Positions 44,769-53,256 of a DNA stretch of 64,000 nucleotides are shown here, one piece after another. The notes beneath the pieces were generated by a model. The model did no database searches, had not been told where the DNA came from, and saw only the letters and a list, made by a program, of their open reading frames with translations. This DNA comes from JBCDJI01 sp964351865 (GTDB taxonomy: Bacteria; Verrucomicrobiota; Verrucomicrobiia; Methylacidiphilales; JBCBYL01), in the NCBI GenBank assembly GCA_964351865.1, contig CAYGPJ010000003.1, positions 80,606 through 144,605 on the forward strand, given 5' to 3'. How positions within the stretch are numbered: position 1 is the stretch's first letter; the number at the start of each line of letters is the position of its first letter. Position numbers and translations under genes: made by a program.

Positions 44769-45205
44769 AGCTGCGCATCATTACGGTAGGTAAGCCAAAG
44801 TTGAAATTTATTACCCCGGGGGTGGAGATGTATCTCCAGCGCTTGCAGCCCTACGGAGCCTGTGAGTGGGTGACGGTAAAATCCGGAACGAAAACATCGG
44901 AAGGCGAGTTACTGCTGAAAGCTTCGACGGCCGGAGTGCGTGTGATTCTGGATGAATTTGGGAAAACGATCGGCAGTGTTGAGCTGTCAGAGAAGATCAA
45001 CAACTGGGAGTTCGAGGCAATCAGAGAGGTGAACTTTCTGATTGGTGGAGCGGATGGTCATTCGGATGAAGTGAAGTCAGTTGCTGATTGGAAGTGGTCG
45101 CTGAGCAAATTGACGTTGCAACATGAACTTGCCTTACTGATGCTGATGGAGCAACTCTATCGCGCCCAGACGATTCGCCGCGGAGAACCCTACCACCGGT
45201 TCTAG
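44765..45205 (+). CDS. rlmH: 23S rRNA pseudouridine(1915) N3-methyltransferase
   Basis: A 146-residue SPOUT-fold methyltransferase. The cofactor-knot region is FLIGGADGHSDEVKSVADWKWSLSKLTLQHELALLMLMEQLYRA and the C-terminus YHR is the family signature. It methylates pseudouridine 1915 in helix 69 of 23S rRNA. Family members are usually 155-160 residues; this one is slightly short but complete at both ends. Confidence 0.92.
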   Translation: MKLRIITVGKPKLKFITPGVEMYLQRLQPYGACEWVTVKSGTKTSEGELLLKASTAGVRVILDEFGKTIGSVELSEKINNWEFEAIREVNFLIGGADGHSDEVKSVADWKWSLSKLTLQHELALLMLMEQLYRAQTIRRGEPYHRF

Positions 45206-45217
45206 CGGACGGCAGCT

Positions 45218-45784
45218 TTACATCTTCGGGATGGTGATGCCGGTTTGGCCCTGATATTTGCCACCGCGATCTTTGTAGCTGGTTTTACAAGGTTGGTCGG
45301 CGCGAAAGAAGAGGACCTGAGCCAGACCTTCGTTGGCGTAAACTTTGGCGGGTAGCGGAGTGGTGTTGCTGATTTCCAGCGTGACGTGGCCTTCCCATTC
45401 CGGTTCGAAGGGGGTGACGTTGACGATGATACCACAGCGGGCGTAAGTGCTTTTCCCGAGGCAGACGGTGAGCACATCGCGCGGGATGCGGAAATATTCG
45501 ATACTGCGAGCGAGGGCGAAGCTGTTGGGCGGGACGATGCACATGTCGGTAGTCATATCTACGAAGGAGTCGGCACAAAATTCTTTGGGATCGATCAGGC
45601 TGTTGTTGACGTTGGTGAAAATTTTAAATTCGTTGCTGACGCGCAGGTCGTAGCCGTAAGAACTGGTGCCGTAAGAAATGACCCGGTTGCCGGTTTCATT
45701 CTGCCTGACTTGGCTAGCTTCAAATGGTTCGATCATTCCATTTTGCGCCAGTTCGATAATTTGCTCGTCACATAAAATACTCAT
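45218..45784 (-). CDS. dcd: dCTP deaminase
   Basis: A 188-residue protein: dCTP deaminase motifs IEPFEASQVRQN, GTSSYGYDLRVSNEF, FALARSIEYFRIPRDV and GKSTYARCGIIVNVTPFEPEWEGHVTLEISN with the catalytic Glu. It makes dUTP for thymidylate synthesis. The length matches the family (about 190). It is convergent with rlmH and has a long palindrome just upstream of its start. Confidence 0.95.
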   Translation of the reverse strand: MSILCDEQIIELAQNGMIEPFEASQVRQNETGNRVISYGTSSYGYDLRVSNEFKIFTNVNNSLIDPKEFCADSFVDMTTDMCIVPPNSFALARSIEYFRIPRDVLTVCLGKSTYARCGIIVNVTPFEPEWEGHVTLEISNTTPLPAKVYANEGLAQVLFFRADQPCKTSYKDRGGKYQGQTGITIPKM

Positions 45785-45831
45785 GACGGCATGCTATGAA
45801 TCCATTGAGGAATGCCAACGAAAATGTCACC

Positions 45832-45871
45832 CCCAATCTTGAATGTATCACGTGATACACTCAAGATTGGG
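45832..45871. terminator. 40-base near-perfect palindrome between mgtE and dcd
   Basis: CCCAATCTTGAATGTATCAC is followed without a loop by its reverse complement, with one mismatch. It lies immediately after the mgtE stop and 47 bases before dcd on the minus strand. It may end mgtE transcription, although no strong T-run follows, or be a regulator binding site for dcd. Confidence 0.5.
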
Positions 45872-45879
45872 AATCTGCC

Positions 45880-47238
45880 TTACATCATTTCCGGAAACAT
45901 GGAGATGGCGCCGGCGGCCATGCCGAGGAAGAGGAAGAATCCGACGACGTCCGTGACGGTGGTGACCATGATGCCGGATGCCAGTGCTGGGTCAATTTTC
46001 AGCGTTTTCAGTCCTATGGGGACCAGCACGCCGGCCACGGCAGCAGCCAGCATGTTCAGCACCATTGCCAGGCAGATGACGATACCGATGATGTAATTGC
46101 CTTTCCAGAGCCAGCAAGCCAAACCGACCGCGATGCCGGTGGCCAAGCCAGTGCAGAGACTGACGAGGGTTTCTTTAAGTAGAATCCGGTTGCGGTCGAT
46201 CAGTTCGATCTCACCGAGGGCCAGAGCTCGCACCACAATTGTCAGTGTCTGGCTGCCGGCATTGCCGCCCTGACCCGCCACGATCGGCAAGAAGACGGCC
46301 AGCAACGCATAGCTGGCAATGGTCTCCTCAAACAGAGAAACGACCGCTGCCGCCAGGAAAGCGGTGAAGAGATTGACGAACAACCACGGGGTGCGGTTGG
46401 CGACGGAGGTCTTCCATGAGCCATCGATCATTTCCTCTCCACTCAGACCCACCAGACGTTGCATATCCTCGGTGGCTTCGTCCTGAATGACTTCGATGAC
46501 GTCATCGTGAGTGACGATGCCTGCCATGCGGCCGAAGTCATCGACTACTGGAACCGCCAGGTAGTGGTAATTCTGCACCAGTTCTGCGATTTCCTCCTGG
46601 TCTGCGTAGACCGAAACGCAGCGGACCTCTTTAATCATCACGTCTCTGACGAGGCGGTTGGGGTCGCGAAACAGTAAATCCCGGATGCGCAGGATGCCGC
46701 GCAGTCTTCCGCCGTCATCGGTCACGTAAACATAAAGGATGCCCTCGTTATCCGATTCATCTTCTTTACGGATGTCTTCACGAGCTTCACGCAGCGTCTG
46801 AGATTCACGCACCGAGATGAACTCGCTTTGCATGATACCCCCGGCGGTGTCATCATCGTATTTAAGCAGGTCTGTCAGGTTGGTGGCGTCCTCTTTCGGC
46901 AGTGCCGTCATGATTTCACGCAGTCGTTCCGTCGAGAGCTGCCCCAGGACGTCGGCAGCATCATCACTGAACATTTCTGTAATAATGCCGGAGAGTCGGT
47001 GTACTCGCATCGAGTCGAACAGTTCCACCTGAGTCTCTTCCGGTAGCTCGGTCAAGACTTCCGCGGTCAGTTCGTCGGGTAACCCCTGAAAGATTTTGCG
47101 AATACTGAGCGGCTCGAAGTGTTCGATCTGGCGCGCAATATCATGCGGGTGCTCTTTTTTGAGTCCCTCGATGAAATTGCTGTCAATCAAGTCAGTTTGG
47201 TGGTGAGTCTGCGCAGCCATGCGACAGAGCATAGTCAT
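45880..47238 (-). CDS. mgtE: Magnesium transporter MgtE
   Basis: A 452-residue MgtE. An N-terminal alpha-helical domain (GLKKEHPHDIARQIEHFEPL... LPEETQVELFDSM) is followed by paired CBS domains (VRDVMIKEVRCVSVYADQEEIAELV, YHYLAVPVVDDFGRMAGIVTHDDVIEVI) and five membrane helices with AVFLPIVAGQGGNAGSQ, the conserved pore-lining segment. It imports magnesium, gated by the CBS domains. The ATG at 47220 (MAAQTHHQ) is an alternative start. Confidence 0.95.
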   Translation of the reverse strand: MTMLCRMAAQTHHQTDLIDSNFIEGLKKEHPHDIARQIEHFEPLSIRKIFQGLPDELTAEVLTELPEETQVELFDSMRVHRLSGIITEMFSDDAADVLGQLSTERLREIMTALPKEDATNLTDLLKYDDDTAGGIMQSEFISVRESQTLREAREDIRKEDESDNEGILYVYVTDDGGRLRGILRIRDLLFRDPNRLVRDVMIKEVRCVSVYADQEEIAELVQNYHYLAVPVVDDFGRMAGIVTHDDVIEVIQDEATEDMQRLVGLSGEEMIDGSWKTSVANRTPWLFVNLFTAFLAAAVVSLFEETIASYALLAVFLPIVAGQGGNAGSQTLTIVVRALALGEIELIDRNRILLKETLVSLCTGLATGIAVGLACWLWKGNYIIGIVICLAMVLNMLAAAVAGVLVPIGLKTLKIDPALASGIMVTTVTDVVGFFLFLGMAAGAISMFPEMM

Positions 47239-47240
47239 TT

Positions 47241-47507
47241 TTAGCGCTTCGCCAAGACTGAGAATAGGAGATATAAAAGCGCGCCCGCCAGCAGCGCCAG
47301 CACGTCATTAAAATCAGCATAGCCCCAGCCTGCCAGCGGAGCGATACCCTCAAATACAATCACTGCCGCAAGGGTGCCGATGGTGACATTTCTCCAACCA
47401 ACCGGTTGTCCATTATTTCCTCCCACCGAGGAAGGCAGGACGGCAACCAGTGAAAAACAGACGAGGGGGAACAGGAAGCTTGGGAGTGAGTCACGCAGCA
47501 GATTCAC
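47241..47507 (-). CDS. Small membrane protein, possibly 5'-truncated
   Basis: An 88-residue membrane protein of unknown function with three hydrophobic segments. GTG at 47507 is the first usual start. However, the open frame continues upstream with another membrane-like helix (LILLATSWLAYALNRYHRPP) and runs into the GGGACGGAGG palindrome at 47619-47665, so the gene may have lost its original start to that repeat, or may use a rare start. It ends 2 bases before the mgtE region. Confidence 0.5.
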   Translation of the reverse strand: MNLLRDSLPSFLFPLVCFSLVAVLPSSVGGNNGQPVGWRNVTIGTLAAVIVFEGIAPLAGWGYADFNDVLALLAGALLYLLFSVLAKR

Positions 47508-47618
47508 GCCACCGGGCGGACGATGGTAGCGATTCAGCGCGTAGGCCAGCCAGGACGTGGCTAGCAGAATCAGGTGAGGGGTTCGAGTTTTAATGAGGGA
47601 ATGGCTCCGCTGTGCGCT

Positions 47619-47665
47619 AATGAGGGACGGAGGAAATTTAGACGAATTTACCTCCGTCCCTCATT
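47619..47665. repeat. GGGACGGAGG palindrome
   Basis: AATGAGGGACGGAGG with AAATT (47619-47638) and its reverse complement (47645-47665) form a hairpin with a 6-base loop and one bulged base. The GGGACGGAGG core is the same as in the palindrome at 7518-7562. It lies in the upstream frame of a small membrane-protein gene. Confidence 0.7.
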
Positions 47666-47667
47666 GA

Positions 47668-47727
47668 TTAACAACCCCACAAAGTGACGGTAGTGATGAT
47701 CAGGAGAATCAGAGTAATTTGAGTCAT
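47668..47727 (-). CDS. 19-residue hydrophobic peptide (candidate)
   Basis: ATG at 47727 to TAA at 47668 encodes a short hydrophobic peptide, MTQITLILLIITTVTLWGC. It lies 15 bases downstream of the PspC-like gene on the same strand, with no clear ribosome site. Small single-helix membrane peptides of this size exist in many bacteria, but support here is limited to its hydrophobicity and position. Confidence 0.25.
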   Translation of the reverse strand: MTQITLILLIITTVTLWGC

Positions 47728-47741
47728 ATTGAAGTGGTGGG

Positions 47742-47930
47742 TTAATGCGCAGGTTTAGAGGGCATGATGATCCAGAGTGCGATGTAAACGATGATGCCGG
47801 GAAAAGCAGCGCTTAAGACGCTGATCAGTACAAATAGCACCCGCACCAGTGTGGCGTCCCAACCCAGGAATTCAGCCAGTCCTCCGCAGACACCACCCAG
47901 CATACGGTCAGTAGATTTAATCAGTGGCAT
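47742..47930 (-). CDS. PspC domain protein
   Basis: A 62-residue PspC-like protein: RMLGGVCGGLAEFLGWDATLVRVLFVLISVLSA is the family signature, followed by a membrane helix ending LWIIMPSK. PspC homologs link to envelope stress, but short ones like this are often standalone and of unknown role. Confidence 0.9.
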   Translation of the reverse strand: MPLIKSTDRMLGGVCGGLAEFLGWDATLVRVLFVLISVLSAAFPGIIVYIALWIIMPSKPAH

Positions 47931-47997
47931 GCAACACAGATAACCTCATCTTGCGCCGATTGACAAGGCTAGGAATTTAAGAGTCGGCGGGCCTGCT

Positions 47998-48870
47998 CTA
48001 TTTGGCTCCAGCGATATTCATTTTCACCGCGTAGACTCCGGTGCGGGCGGTAGCGTAGAGGGTTTTGTGGTCGGTCCCGCCGAAAGTTATGTTGGCGGGG
48101 TTTTCGGGTAGCTCGATTTCAGTCAACGGTTCGCCAGTCGGGCTGTAGATGGCGATGGTTCCGTCGGTGAGATAGAGATTACCCAGAGCATCCAGCGCCA
48201 TTCCGTCTGAGCCGCGGTCGATGATCCACTCCGGGGCTCCGATACTGCCGTCAGTTTTGATGGGAAACTTATAAGTTAGGGATGCCCCGTGATCAGTGAT
48301 GTAAAGCGTCTTGCCATCCGGGGTGCCAACAATGCCGTTGGGGCGAATCATGTCATCCACCAATCGCAAAACCTGTCCGGTATCCGGGTTGAGCAGATAG
48401 ACGCCTTCGGTTTCCATTTCCATACTGTCGCGTTTCCCGTAACGGGGATCGGTGAAATAAATGGTGCCGTTCGGATGAATCCAGAGATCATTCGGACTGT
48501 TGAAGCGGGTGCCTTTGAAGTTATCTGCCAAAACGGTGAGGCTGCCGTCTGCCTCGAGTCGCGATAACTGCCGGTCGCCACCCTGACAGAGATGCAGTCG
48601 TCCGGACGAATCAAAAATCAGTCCGTTGGAATTCCCGGAAGGTTCACGGAAAATTTTTACGCCTTCGGCGGGCGACCAGCTATGAATGCGATTGTTCGGA
48701 ATATCACTGAAGTAGAGTCGTCCGTCGGGACCGTAAGCCGGGCCTTCGGTGAAGCGGAATCCGTCGGCAATTTTCTCGATCTGGAGGGCTTGCGGGGTGA
48801 TCGGTTCCGGTGAGGAGACCGAGCATCCGGACAGGGTGCTTAAAAGGATCAGTAGCGCAGATATTCTCAT
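47998..48870 (-). CDS. SMP-30/gluconolactonase-like lipoprotein
   Basis: A 290-residue lipoprotein (MRISALLILLSTLSGC) with an SMP-30/gluconolactonase six-bladed beta-propeller: FTEGPAYGPDGRLYFSDIPNN, GNSNGLIFDSSGRLHLCQGG, FNSPNDLWIHPNGTIYFTDPRYG, and RPNGIVGTPDGKTLYITD show the metal-binding Glu/Asn/Asp residues. The family hydrolyses lactones of sugars. The start is set by the TGATG overlap with the upstream BASS gene; an ATG 36 bases upstream would lie within that gene. It probably works on an exported lactone substrate. Confidence 0.9.
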   Translation of the reverse strand: MRISALLILLSTLSGCSVSSPEPITPQALQIEKIADGFRFTEGPAYGPDGRLYFSDIPNNRIHSWSPAEGVKIFREPSGNSNGLIFDSSGRLHLCQGGDRQLSRLEADGSLTVLADNFKGTRFNSPNDLWIHPNGTIYFTDPRYGKRDSMEMETEGVYLLNPDTGQVLRLVDDMIRPNGIVGTPDGKTLYITDHGASLTYKFPIKTDGSIGAPEWIIDRGSDGMALDALGNLYLTDGTIAIYSPTGEPLTEIELPENPANITFGGTDHKTLYATARTGVYAVKMNIAGAK

Positions 48871-49847
48871 CAGGAAGGCTCTTTTCGATAATCTTTGAGT
48901 CGCCAATAACCGGCCAGAAAGCTGCCGATGATGGAGTGAAAGGTCGCTGAGATGGCGCAGGGCACCAGCGTCAACGGTTCTGTCGGAAAGTTCAGTCGGG
49001 CCAAGCCGGAGGCCAGGCCTGAGTTCTGCATGCCGACTTCGATGCTGATGGTGCGGCGGATCTGAACTGGAAAGCCGAGGGCTTTCGCGAATCCGTAACC
49101 GAATGCGAAGGCGAAACTGTGCAGCAGGAAGACACCTAACAGTAATTTGCCGCCGGAATGCAGCGCGGCGTCCGCATTAGCGCCGATGATCGCTGCGCAG
49201 ATCAGGGTGATGGCGATGACCGCGACCAGTGGAGCGATGGTGGTTATTTTTTGTATTCGGTTGGGAAAGAAATGATGGAGTGCAATGCCGATTCCGACCG
49301 GCAGCACCACGATTTTGATCATGTTGAGAAACATCTGTGCGGCATCTACTTCGACGTAGTGACCGGCCAGCGCCTTGGTCAACAGCGGGGTGAGTGCCAC
49401 GGCGACTAGGGTGGAGACGCTGGTCATGACGACCGAGAGGGCGACATTCGCCTTGGCGATAAAGGTGACGACGTTGGAGGCGGTGCCGCCCGGGCAGCAG
49501 GCGGTCAGGATGAGTCCGACGGCGAATGGCGTGGGCAGATCCAGCCCGCGGGCTAAGGCCCAGCCCAGTAACGGCATGATGATGAATTGTGCGATGACGC
49601 CAGCGAGTGCTGCTTTGGGCAGTTTCAACGCTGCTTTAAAATCTTCGAAGCTCAGCGTGATTCCCATGCCCAGCATAATGATGGCCAGTCCGGGGATGAT
49701 GTAGGGAATGAACCAGGTGAAAAGGGGCGGATGAATCAGCGCCAGGATGGCGCCAAGGGTGACCCAGACGGGAAACGCGTTGGCCAGAAATGTGAGTAGG
49801 CGATTCAAGCAAAGAACTTTGAACCACTCATTTACACTAATAAACAC
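48870..49847 (-). CDS. Bile acid:sodium symporter family transporter
   Basis: A 325-residue membrane protein with about nine helices and the BASS signature segments MGITLSFEDFKAALKLPKAALAGVIAQFIIMPLLGWALA and LTACCPGGTASNVVTFIAKANVALSV (the substrate-binding crossover). The family imports bile acids or small organic acids with sodium. It has a 1-base overlap with the lactonase gene, so transport and lactone hydrolysis may be linked. A 132-base gap with a hairpin separates it from hom. Confidence 0.92.
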   Translation of the reverse strand: MFISVNEWFKVLCLNRLLTFLANAFPVWVTLGAILALIHPPLFTWFIPYIIPGLAIIMLGMGITLSFEDFKAALKLPKAALAGVIAQFIIMPLLGWALARGLDLPTPFAVGLILTACCPGGTASNVVTFIAKANVALSVVMTSVSTLVAVALTPLLTKALAGHYVEVDAAQMFLNMIKIVVLPVGIGIALHHFFPNRIQKITTIAPLVAVIAITLICAAIIGANADAALHSGGKLLLGVFLLHSFAFAFGYGFAKALGFPVQIRRTISIEVGMQNSGLASGLARLNFPTEPLTLVPCAISATFHSIIGSFLAGYWRLKDYRKEPS

Positions 49848-49871
49848 TAATATTCGGGAACTGCGGGAACA

Positions 49872-49909
49872 TTTTTACCGGAAGCCGGTCGAACGGCCTT
49901 CGGTAAAAA
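49872..49909. promoter_or_regulatory. Hairpin between BASS and hom genes
   Basis: TTTTTACCGGAAGCCG and CGGCCTTCGGTAAAAA pair with two mismatches around a 6-base loop. The hairpin lies in the divergent gap, 70 bases before hom and 25 bases upstream of the BASS start. Its T- and A-runs at the ends would let it act as a terminator in either direction; a regulatory role for hom is possible but not shown. Confidence 0.4.
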
Positions 49910-49979
49910 TAGAATTTTGGTCGCTATTTTCTTCTTCTCGCTTGCTTACTTGTGACATCTCCGGTGTTGTAGATGATCT

Positions 49980-51269
49980 GTGAAAACACTTGGAATAGGA
50001 CTGGTGGGATGTGGCGTCGTCGGTGGCGGCGTGGTGAATAATCTCAAGAAAAATGCGGACCTGATTGCATCCCGAACCGGGATTCAGATGCAGGTGCGTA
50101 AGGTGGCGGTGCGCGACCTCTCCAAGCCCCGCCCGGTGTCAGCGGATTTACTGACCGAATCCTGGCAGGAAGTGGTGTCAGATCCGGAAGTAGACATCGT
50201 GGTGGAACTGATGGGGGGGATTGATCAGCCACTTGAAGTGGTGTTGGCAGCCATCGCAGCCGGCAAGCCGGTAGTCACCGCGAATAAGGCACTCCTGGCT
50301 GAGCGGGGAGAAATAATTTTCAGTCAAGCGGCGGAAGCCAAGGTGCCAGTATTCTTCGAAGCGAGTGTGGCGGGCGGCATTCCGATCGTGAAGGCTCTGA
50401 GTGAAGGGCTGCGGGCGAATCGCATTGAGCAACTTCATGGCATTATTAATGGCACCTGTAATTATATCCTGACTCGAATGGAAGCCGAGAAGTTGGATTT
50501 CCAGACGATTCTGGATGAAGCTAAGGCACTCGGTTATGCGGAAGCGGATGAGAGTCTGGATGTGGATGGAATCGATGCGGCGCATAAGGCGGCGATTCTG
50601 GCGGGTCTGGCTTACGGGTTTGTGGTGCCATTTGAAGATGTTTATGTGGAAGGGATTCGTGAGATCACACCGCTGGACATGGAGTTTGCCGCCAAAATGG
50701 GATACACCATTAAACTGTTGGCGACGATCCGACCGCATGCGGATAAACGAGTTGAAGTGCGGGTGAATCCGGCGCTGGTCTCGCGCAGTCACGTGCTGGC
50801 CAGTATCAATGGCGTGTTTAATGCCGTGCAGGTGAAGGGTGATGTGGTAGGCGAGACGCTGTTTTACGGACGCGGCGCGGGTGCGGATCCGACGGCCAGT
50901 GCGGTGTTGGCTGATACCATTGAGGCCGCGTTGGGCGTGGCGGGAGCTAGTTGTCGCACGGCACCAGTTTTCAAGCGCGATGGTGTCACCGTATTGCCGA
51001 TGGATGAAGTGATCGTGGCCTATTATGCCAGATTGACCGTGCGGAATACACCGGGCGTGTTGGCTCAGGTGGCGGCTATTTTCGGTCAGCATGACATCGG
51101 GGTTTCTTCCGTCTTTCAACCGGAAGATCACGTGGATCCGGATGTGCCGTTGGTCTTTTTGTTAGATAAAGCTAAAGAAGCTGATATGCAGTCGGCGTTA
51201 AAAGAAATTAAACAGTTGGATGTGGTGGGAAGCCCGTGCCAACTGATTCGGGTGGAGGATTTATCATGA
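49980..51269 (+). CDS. hom: Homoserine dehydrogenase
   Basis: A 429-residue enzyme starting GTG. The NAD(P)-binding motif GLVGCGVVGGGVV is at residues 6-18, the catalytic region shows NGTCNYILTRME and EADESLDVDGIDAAHKAAILA, and a C-terminal ACT domain (ARLTVRNTPGVLAQVAAIFGQHDIGVSSV) indicates feedback control, usually by threonine. It reduces aspartate semialdehyde to homoserine. Its stop overlaps thrC (ATGA). Confidence 0.95.
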   Translation: MKTLGIGLVGCGVVGGGVVNNLKKNADLIASRTGIQMQVRKVAVRDLSKPRPVSADLLTESWQEVVSDPEVDIVVELMGGIDQPLEVVLAAIAAGKPVVTANKALLAERGEIIFSQAAEAKVPVFFEASVAGGIPIVKALSEGLRANRIEQLHGIINGTCNYILTRMEAEKLDFQTILDEAKALGYAEADESLDVDGIDAAHKAAILAGLAYGFVVPFEDVYVEGIREITPLDMEFAAKMGYTIKLLATIRPHADKRVEVRVNPALVSRSHVLASINGVFNAVQVKGDVVGETLFYGRGAGADPTASAVLADTIEAALGVAGASCRTAPVFKRDGVTVLPMDEVIVAYYARLTVRNTPGVLAQVAAIFGQHDIGVSSVFQPEDHVDPDVPLVFLLDKAKEADMQSALKEIKQLDVVGSPCQLIRVEDLS

Positions 51270-52342
51270 AAAATGTGAATGGTGGATGGCCTGGCGTTGT
51301 AGAACGCTATCGTGAATTTTTACCGGTAACGGATTCGACCCCGGTAGTGACGTTGCTGGAAGGCAACACCCCGTTGATTCCCGTGCCGCAACTGGCGGAT
51401 GCATTGGGGGGCGGGTTTGAATTATATCTTAAGTATGAAGCCATGAATCCGACCTGTTCGTTTAAAGATCGCGGCATGACGATGGCGATGACCAAGGCGA
51501 AAGAGCGCGGTGCGCGGGTGGTGGTCTGCGCCAGCACCGGCAATACCTCAGCTGCTGCCGCAGCGTATGCGACGCGTGGCGGGATGAAGGCGGTCGTCAT
51601 TCTGCCCCACGGGAAAATTGCCATGGGTAAACTGGCGCAAGCGCTGGCGTATGGCGCCAAAATCATCGCGATCGATGGAAACTTTGATGAAGCCTTGAAT
51701 TTAGTGCGTGCGCTGGGTGAGCGCGACGATGTGGAAGTGGTTAATTCGATTAATCCATATCGGATTGAAGGCCAGAAAACGGCGTCGTTTGAGATATGTG
51801 ATGTTTTGGGGCGCGCCCCGGATTTTCATTTTATTCCGGTCGGTAATGCGGGAAACATCACCGCATACTGGAAAGGTTTCAAAGAATATCATGCTAAGGG
51901 TGAGATTGCATCCCTGCCGAAGATGATGGGATGGCAGGCCGCAGGCTCGGCTCCGATCGTTGACCGTAAAGTGATCGAGCAACCGGAAACGGTCGCCACC
52001 GCGATCCGTATCGGTAACCCGGCCAGTTGGAAACAGGCTGAAAACGCAGCTGAGGAATCCGGGGGGCTGATCGACAAGGTAACTGACGAAGAAATTCTGG
52101 AAGCTTATCGGATGGTCGCGGCGCATGAGGGAGTCTTTGTGGAACCGGCTTGTGCCGCACCGCTGGCGGGACTTAAAAAAGCTGTGGAGCGCGGATTGAT
52201 TCCCAAAGGTTCTGTCATTACCGCCACGATGACCGGTCATGGATTGAAGGATCCGGATACTGCCATCAGTCAGGCCGGACAGGATCTCACACCGGTCAAG
52301 GCAGATGTGGATTCGGTGTTACGCGCGATTGATCAGCAGTAG
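51266..52342 (+). CDS. thrC: Threonine synthase
   Basis: A 358-residue pyridoxal-phosphate enzyme: NPTCSFKDRGMTMAMTKA contains the cofactor Lys, and VCASTGNTSAAAAAYATRGGM and IPVGNAGNITAYWKGF bind phosphate and cofactor. It converts O-phosphohomoserine to threonine. The start is set by ATGA overlap with hom; a GTG/ATG 30 bases upstream lies inside hom. No homoserine kinase gene (thrB) is in the window. Confidence 0.95.
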   Translation: MKNVNGGWPGVVERYREFLPVTDSTPVVTLLEGNTPLIPVPQLADALGGGFELYLKYEAMNPTCSFKDRGMTMAMTKAKERGARVVVCASTGNTSAAAAAYATRGGMKAVVILPHGKIAMGKLAQALAYGAKIIAIDGNFDEALNLVRALGERDDVEVVNSINPYRIEGQKTASFEICDVLGRAPDFHFIPVGNAGNITAYWKGFKEYHAKGEIASLPKMMGWQAAGSAPIVDRKVIEQPETVATAIRIGNPASWKQAENAAEESGGLIDKVTDEEILEAYRMVAAHEGVFVEPACAAPLAGLKKAVERGLIPKGSVITATMTGHGLKDPDTAISQAGQDLTPVKADVDSVLRAIDQQ

Positions 52343-52375
52343 TCAGATAGATCTAAGTTCATCACTGAAGATATT

Positions 52376-53158
52376 ATGGCATCTCTTATTCCCGGATTGG
52401 TTTCGATTACCTTTCGGGATCTGCAACCTCGAGAAATTGTAGACTTGTGCCAACAAGCCGAGTTGAAAGCGATTGAGTGGGGAGGAGACCTGCATGTTCC
52501 GCATGGTGATCTGGCGAGCGCAGAATCAGTGGCTGCCATGACCGCTGAGGCAAGCATGGTGACGTCAGCTTATGGCTCGTATTATCGTGCCGGCACCAGT
52601 GAGCATGACGGGCTGGCCTTCGAGACGGTACTGGAGACGGCGCAACATCTTCAGACGGATTGCATCCGGGTCTGGGCGGGGAATCGCGCTTCAACAGTGG
52701 CCGATGCCTCTTATCGCAAATGGGTGGTCGAAGAGCTTCAGCGCATCTGTGAAATTGCCCAAGCAGCAGGTATACGAATTACTCTGGAATATCACGTGGG
52801 AACGTTGACCGACACGCATACCTCGGCGCGACAGTTACTGGATGAGGTCGCGCATTCGAATTGCCGCACCCTATGGCAGCCGCTACTGGGGAGTGATTTT
52901 GTCAGTAACCTGGAAGGGCTCAAGTCGGTATTGCCTGAGTTATCTGGGCTGCATGTCTTCCACTCGGGCAAAAAGCCGTCGGAACGGTATGTTCTGGCAG
53001 ATGGGGAGGATCATTGGTTAAATTATCTCGAACTGGCGAGTGATAGTGAGTATGGTGTTTGCGCTTTGCTGGAGTTTGTAAAGGATAACACGCCAGCGCA
53101 GTTCCTGCAGGACGCGGAAGTTCTGCGGCAATGGATCTGTCAGATAGATCAGAAATGA
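52376..53158 (+). CDS. Sugar isomerase-like TIM barrel
   Basis: A 260-residue xylose-isomerase-like TIM barrel: AIEWGGDLHVPHGD, ITLEYHVGTLTD, and SGLHVFH are the metal and substrate segments. It is a distinct branch from the other TIM barrels in the window, lacking an obvious partner oxidoreductase. It starts 33 bases after thrC and may be part of the same transcript by chance. Confidence 0.8.
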   Translation: MASLIPGLVSITFRDLQPREIVDLCQQAELKAIEWGGDLHVPHGDLASAESVAAMTAEASMVTSAYGSYYRAGTSEHDGLAFETVLETAQHLQTDCIRVWAGNRASTVADASYRKWVVEELQRICEIAQAAGIRITLEYHVGTLTDTHTSARQLLDEVAHSNCRTLWQPLLGSDFVSNLEGLKSVLPELSGLHVFHSGKKPSERYVLADGEDHWLNYLELASDSEYGVCALLEFVKDNTPAQFLQDAEVLRQWICQIDQK

Positions 53159-53256
53159 TGCTCGGGTGGCATATTTCCTGCGGCAAAAAATAGTGCTTAA
53201 ACCGCTGCTCGAATCGCGCTATGGTAAGTTCAAGGTTATTGAAATAACGAATCATT

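Noticed and set aside
50178..51131. Long open frame of 317 codons on the minus strand
   Set aside because: It is antisense to hom and lacks domains; His/Arg-rich composition is an antisense artefact.
51236..51265. Threonine attenuator or riboswitch before thrC
   Set aside because: thrC starts inside the end of hom with ATGA coupling, leaving no leader; no Thr-rich leader peptide was seen before hom either.
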